From Candidatus Sumerlaeota bacterium (lineage in GTDB: Bacteria > Sumerlaeota > Sumerlaeia > MWCT01), in assembly GCA_026398545.1 (NCBI GenBank), contig JAPLSR010000307.1, positions 1 through 16,323 of the forward strand: a DNA stretch of 16,323 nt, written 5' to 3'. Below are positions 14,148 to 16,323 of the stretch, piece by piece. Made by a program: the position numbers and the translations under genes. Position 1 is the first letter of the stretch. Every line of letters begins with the position of its first letter. The notes under the pieces were generated by a model. It worked only from the letters and a program-made list of their open reading frames with translations, did no database searches and was not told the origin of the DNA.

Positions 14148-16323
14148 TTATTTTTTTATAACAAGAAACATGGTGACGATATCGCTGATGTCTATCTTTC
14201 CATCACTGTTGGCGTCGGCGGGCAAAAGCTGCTGGGAAGTCAGGGGCGCTTTCCCGAGGATGTGATTCTTGACGAGGTCAACATCGGCGGAATCCACGAC
14301 CCCATCGCCATTAACATCGCCCAGGACGGAAACTTGTATTTTCACCAAATCCGTCATTTCGCCGAACCATGTCTGCGGGTCTTTGAGCATCCGGCATTGG
14401 AACATATAATTCCCCGCCGTTGTCGGGGCGTCTATTGTAAAGGTAAATGTCTTGGTTTCAGACGTGGCAATCGAATCGCTTTCCAGCAGAGGCGCTTTTT
14501 GAATCCCCCAAAGATTGGATGGATTGGCGATTATGCCCAGATAATACCCACCGGCATTCGTCCACGTATTGGTTCCCGTGTTTTGCATAACAACCGTTGC
14601 CTGATATTGCCTGCCTGCGATTAAAGAATCGGGGACGGACTGCGAAATAAAATGTGCATTGTCCGGAAATTGCTTTGTGGATTCATAAGCCCCCATATCG
14701 CAGGACAGCCCTTGCGGGCGTCGCACGCCTTGAATATCGAAAGCAGGGGCGCCTGAATTTGTGCCTGTGTCAATGCACGGCGAGGCATCCTGCAGGTGAA
14801 AGTCCCATGTGGAAACATCCCCGGATGTATTGATAAAAAGCGGCTCTGCCTTTATATTCCCATTCGTTCCGTCTGATTCACCAAAACATGAATAGGATAT
14901 TGAAGTTGTGCCATAATAAAATATATCACCTGAGTTTTTATTATTCCAAACTATGCAGTTGGTTATCGTGCCACAATTAAAAATCCCCCCGCCATCAGAA
15001 GCCGAATTAGAATACACCGTGCAGTTGATGATGGTGCCAGAAGAATTATAAATCCCCCCGCCAAAATATGACGCCGAATTGGAATACATCGTGCAGTTGG
15101 TGATGGCGCCCCCTGAATTATAAATCCCCCCGCCATATGAATAGTCACCTGTTGCCGAATTGGAATACACCGTGCAGTTGGTTATCATGCCATACCCATT
15201 ATAAATCCCACCGCCATCACCTGACGCCGAATTGGAATACACCGTGCAGTTGGTGATGGTGCCACCCCCATTACAAATCCCCCCGCCATAAGAAGCCGAA
15301 TTGGAATACACCGTGCAGTTGGTGATGGTGCCTTCATTATTATCAATCCCCCCGCCATCAGAAATCGTTTTTCCGTTTATAACGTGAAATCCGTCAATAT
15401 ACCCGTAATTTTTTACACATTGATAAGAATTATTCCCATCTATTATGGTGGGATTATTTTTTATATCTCTCTCTGTTATGAGATTCTCGCTTCCCGCAAA
15501 ACCACCTATTAATTTAACCCTTCCTGGGATTACAATAACCTTTCCTTCCAAATAGTTACCTTTTGCCACCCATATTTCAAAAAAATCATCCCCTGCTGAC
15601 TCTATAGCTTTTGTTATTGATGTATAGGCATTCGCCCAGGAAGTTCCATCTGTATTATTGCCTGTTTTGCTCACATAGAGCCTCTTTGGAGGAAGGGGGG
15701 CTGATGGTAGATAATCATCAGGAGATTCATAAGCGCCCATGCACACCTTTCCATCGCCGCCCGGGCGTGGTCTCCCTTCAATATCTGTCGAGGGGGCATT
15801 TTCCTGCGTTCCATTATCAATGCAGGGGGAGCCATTTTGCAGATGGAAATCCCAGGTGGAAATATCCCCTGATGTATTTACAAAAAGCGGATTTGCTTTT
15901 ATATTCCCACTCGTTCCAGCTGATTCACCAAAGCAAGAATAGGATACACTGAATAATCCAGATATATCACATGAGTTTTTGTTATTCCAAACTATGCAGT
16001 TGGTGATCGTGCCATAATTACAAATCCCCCCACCAACTATTAAAGCTGAATTGGAATACACCGTGCAGTTGGTTATCGTGCCAGACTCATTATCAATCCC
16101 CCCGCCACAATATGACGTCAAATTGGAGAACACCGTGCAGTTGGTGACGGTGCCATCCACATTATAAATCCCCCCGCCTTCCCCCCCTATCGAATTGTAA
16201 TACACCGTGCAGTTGGTGATGGTGCCAAAAGCGTTATAAATCCCCCCGCCATCGTTTAATGCCGAATTTGAATACACAGTGCAGTTGGTGATCGTGCCAG
16301 ACTCATTATCAATCCCCCCGCCA
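14148..16323 (-). CDS. Giant right-handed beta-helix repeat surface protein with NBR1-Ig-like and dockerin-type domains (5' partial)
   Basis: The frame stays open to the window end, so the true start lies outside; 724 codons plus the stop are visible. The layout is an internal duplication. A block of helix repeats (consensus GGGIYN-x-GTITNCTVYSNSA) ends in an SCFGES...LFVNTSGD-type segment with DFHLQNGSPCIDNGT and MGAYES. A second module follows, starting LYVSKTGNNTDGTSWANAYT and repeating the same order. After that come an Ig-like domain of the NBR1 type (SLIAGRQYQATVVMQNTGTN) and a terminal dockerin-type pair of calcium loops, DVNGDGVVDSADVDLV and DANSDGKIDISDIV. It is probably exported and displayed or assembled outside the cell, though the signal peptide is not in view. 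Dockerins bind cohesins; none is visible here. The many TNC repeats stack one Cys and one Asn per turn. The function may be polysaccharide binding or cleavage, or adhesion; no catalytic motif is recognisable. Confidence 0.9.
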   Translation of the reverse strand, partial: GGGIDNESGTITNCTVYSNSALNDGGGIYNAFGTITNCTVYYNSIGGEGGGIYNVDGTVTNCTVFSNLTSYCGGGIDNESGTITNCTVYSNSALIVGGGICNYGTITNCIVWNNKNSCDISGLFSVSYSCFGESAGTSGNIKANPLFVNTSGDISTWDFHLQNGSPCIDNGTQENAPSTDIEGRPRPGGDGKVCMGAYESPDDYLPSAPLPPKRLYVSKTGNNTDGTSWANAYTSITKAIESAGDDFFEIWVAKGNYLEGKVIVIPGRVKLIGGFAGSENLITERDIKNNPTIIDGNNSYQCVKNYGYIDGFHVINGKTISDGGGIDNNEGTITNCTVYSNSASYGGGICNGGGTITNCTVYSNSASGDGGGIYNGYGMITNCTVYSNSATGDYSYGGGIYNSGGAITNCTMYSNSASYFGGGIYNSSGTIINCTVYSNSASDGGGIFNCGTITNCIVWNNKNSGDIFYYGTTSISYSCFGESDGTNGNIKAEPLFINTSGDVSTWDFHLQDASPCIDTGTNSGAPAFDIQGVRRPQGLSCDMGAYESTKQFPDNAHFISQSVPDSLIAGRQYQATVVMQNTGTNTWTNAGGYYLGIIANPSNLWGIQKAPLLESDSIATSETKTFTFTIDAPTTAGNYMFQCRMLKDPQTWFGEMTDLVKIQVSVLGDVNGDGVVDSADVDLVKNHILGKAPLTSQQLLPADANSDGKIDISDIVTMFLVIKK
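14936..15350 (-). repeat. In-frame tandem repeat block 2 of the beta-helix protein
   Basis: Six copies of a 66-81 bp unit, each holding TGCAGTTGGT or a close variant on the + strand (TNC on the coding strand). Landmarks at 15315, 15246, 15174, 15093, 15021 and 14955 give periods of 69, 72, 81, 72 and 66 bp. All are multiples of three, so the reading frame is kept. DNA identity between units is high enough for recombination to change copy number. Confidence 0.85.
15976..16323 (-). repeat. In-frame tandem repeat block 1 of the beta-helix protein (continues past the window)
   Basis: Five visible copies with landmarks at 16281, 16209, 16137, 16065 and 15996, giving periods of 72, 72, 72 and 69 bp. 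The array runs into the right edge, so its true length is unknown. Units share long identical stretches such as the one encoding GTITNCTVYSNSA with block 2. Confidence 0.85.

Noticed and set aside
14936..16323. CRISPR-like array suggested by regular repeats
   Set aside because: The unit is in frame, encodes GTITNCTVYSNSA and varies by codon; there are no unique spacers and no cas genes. It is a protein repeat.

Overview
The window looks like chromosomal DNA from an uncultured bacterium of roughly even GC content. No rRNA, tRNA, phage gene or transposase is visible, and the phylum cannot be fixed from sequence alone. A dockerin-type domain, a Cys/Asn-rich beta-helix surface protein, secreted glycoside hydrolases and a CstA transporter suggest a polysaccharide-degrading lineage, for example near the Planctomycetes/Verrucomicrobia/Omnitrophota or another candidate phylum. 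This is inference.

Left part, + strand (1-5075): the last codons of an unidentified gene, then nadC (NAD biosynthesis), then one very large gene (984-5075). Its protein joins a DnaG-like CHC2 zinc finger, a solenoid of TPR repeats about 1000 residues long, and a C-terminal AAA+ domain closely resembling DnaA domain III but with no DNA-binding domain IV and with an altered P-loop. This is the most unusual object in the window and may be an undescribed replication-linked regulator or scaffold.

Middle (5076-8252): a convergent junction with a small hairpin, then on the - strand an orphan membrane histidine kinase (sensor, HAMP, GAF, HisKA, HATPase). After it comes a repeat-rich island of about 600 bp. 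Two 68-bp direct repeats flank a 65-codon acidic ORF that resembles small antitoxin-like proteins, and several hairpins lie around it.

Right part, all - strand (8253-16323): in transcription order, the 3' portion of a huge beta-helix/dockerin surface protein (cut by the window end), a GH1 beta-glucosidase, a CstA-family transporter, and a secreted clan GH-A hydrolase with a C-terminal CBM9-like domain. The order and short gaps (70, 140 and 50 bp) suggest a glycan-use locus: extracellular binding and cleavage, cytoplasmic cleavage of short glycosides, and uptake of a small metabolite. No transcription factor, SusC/D pair or ABC sugar transporter is visible.
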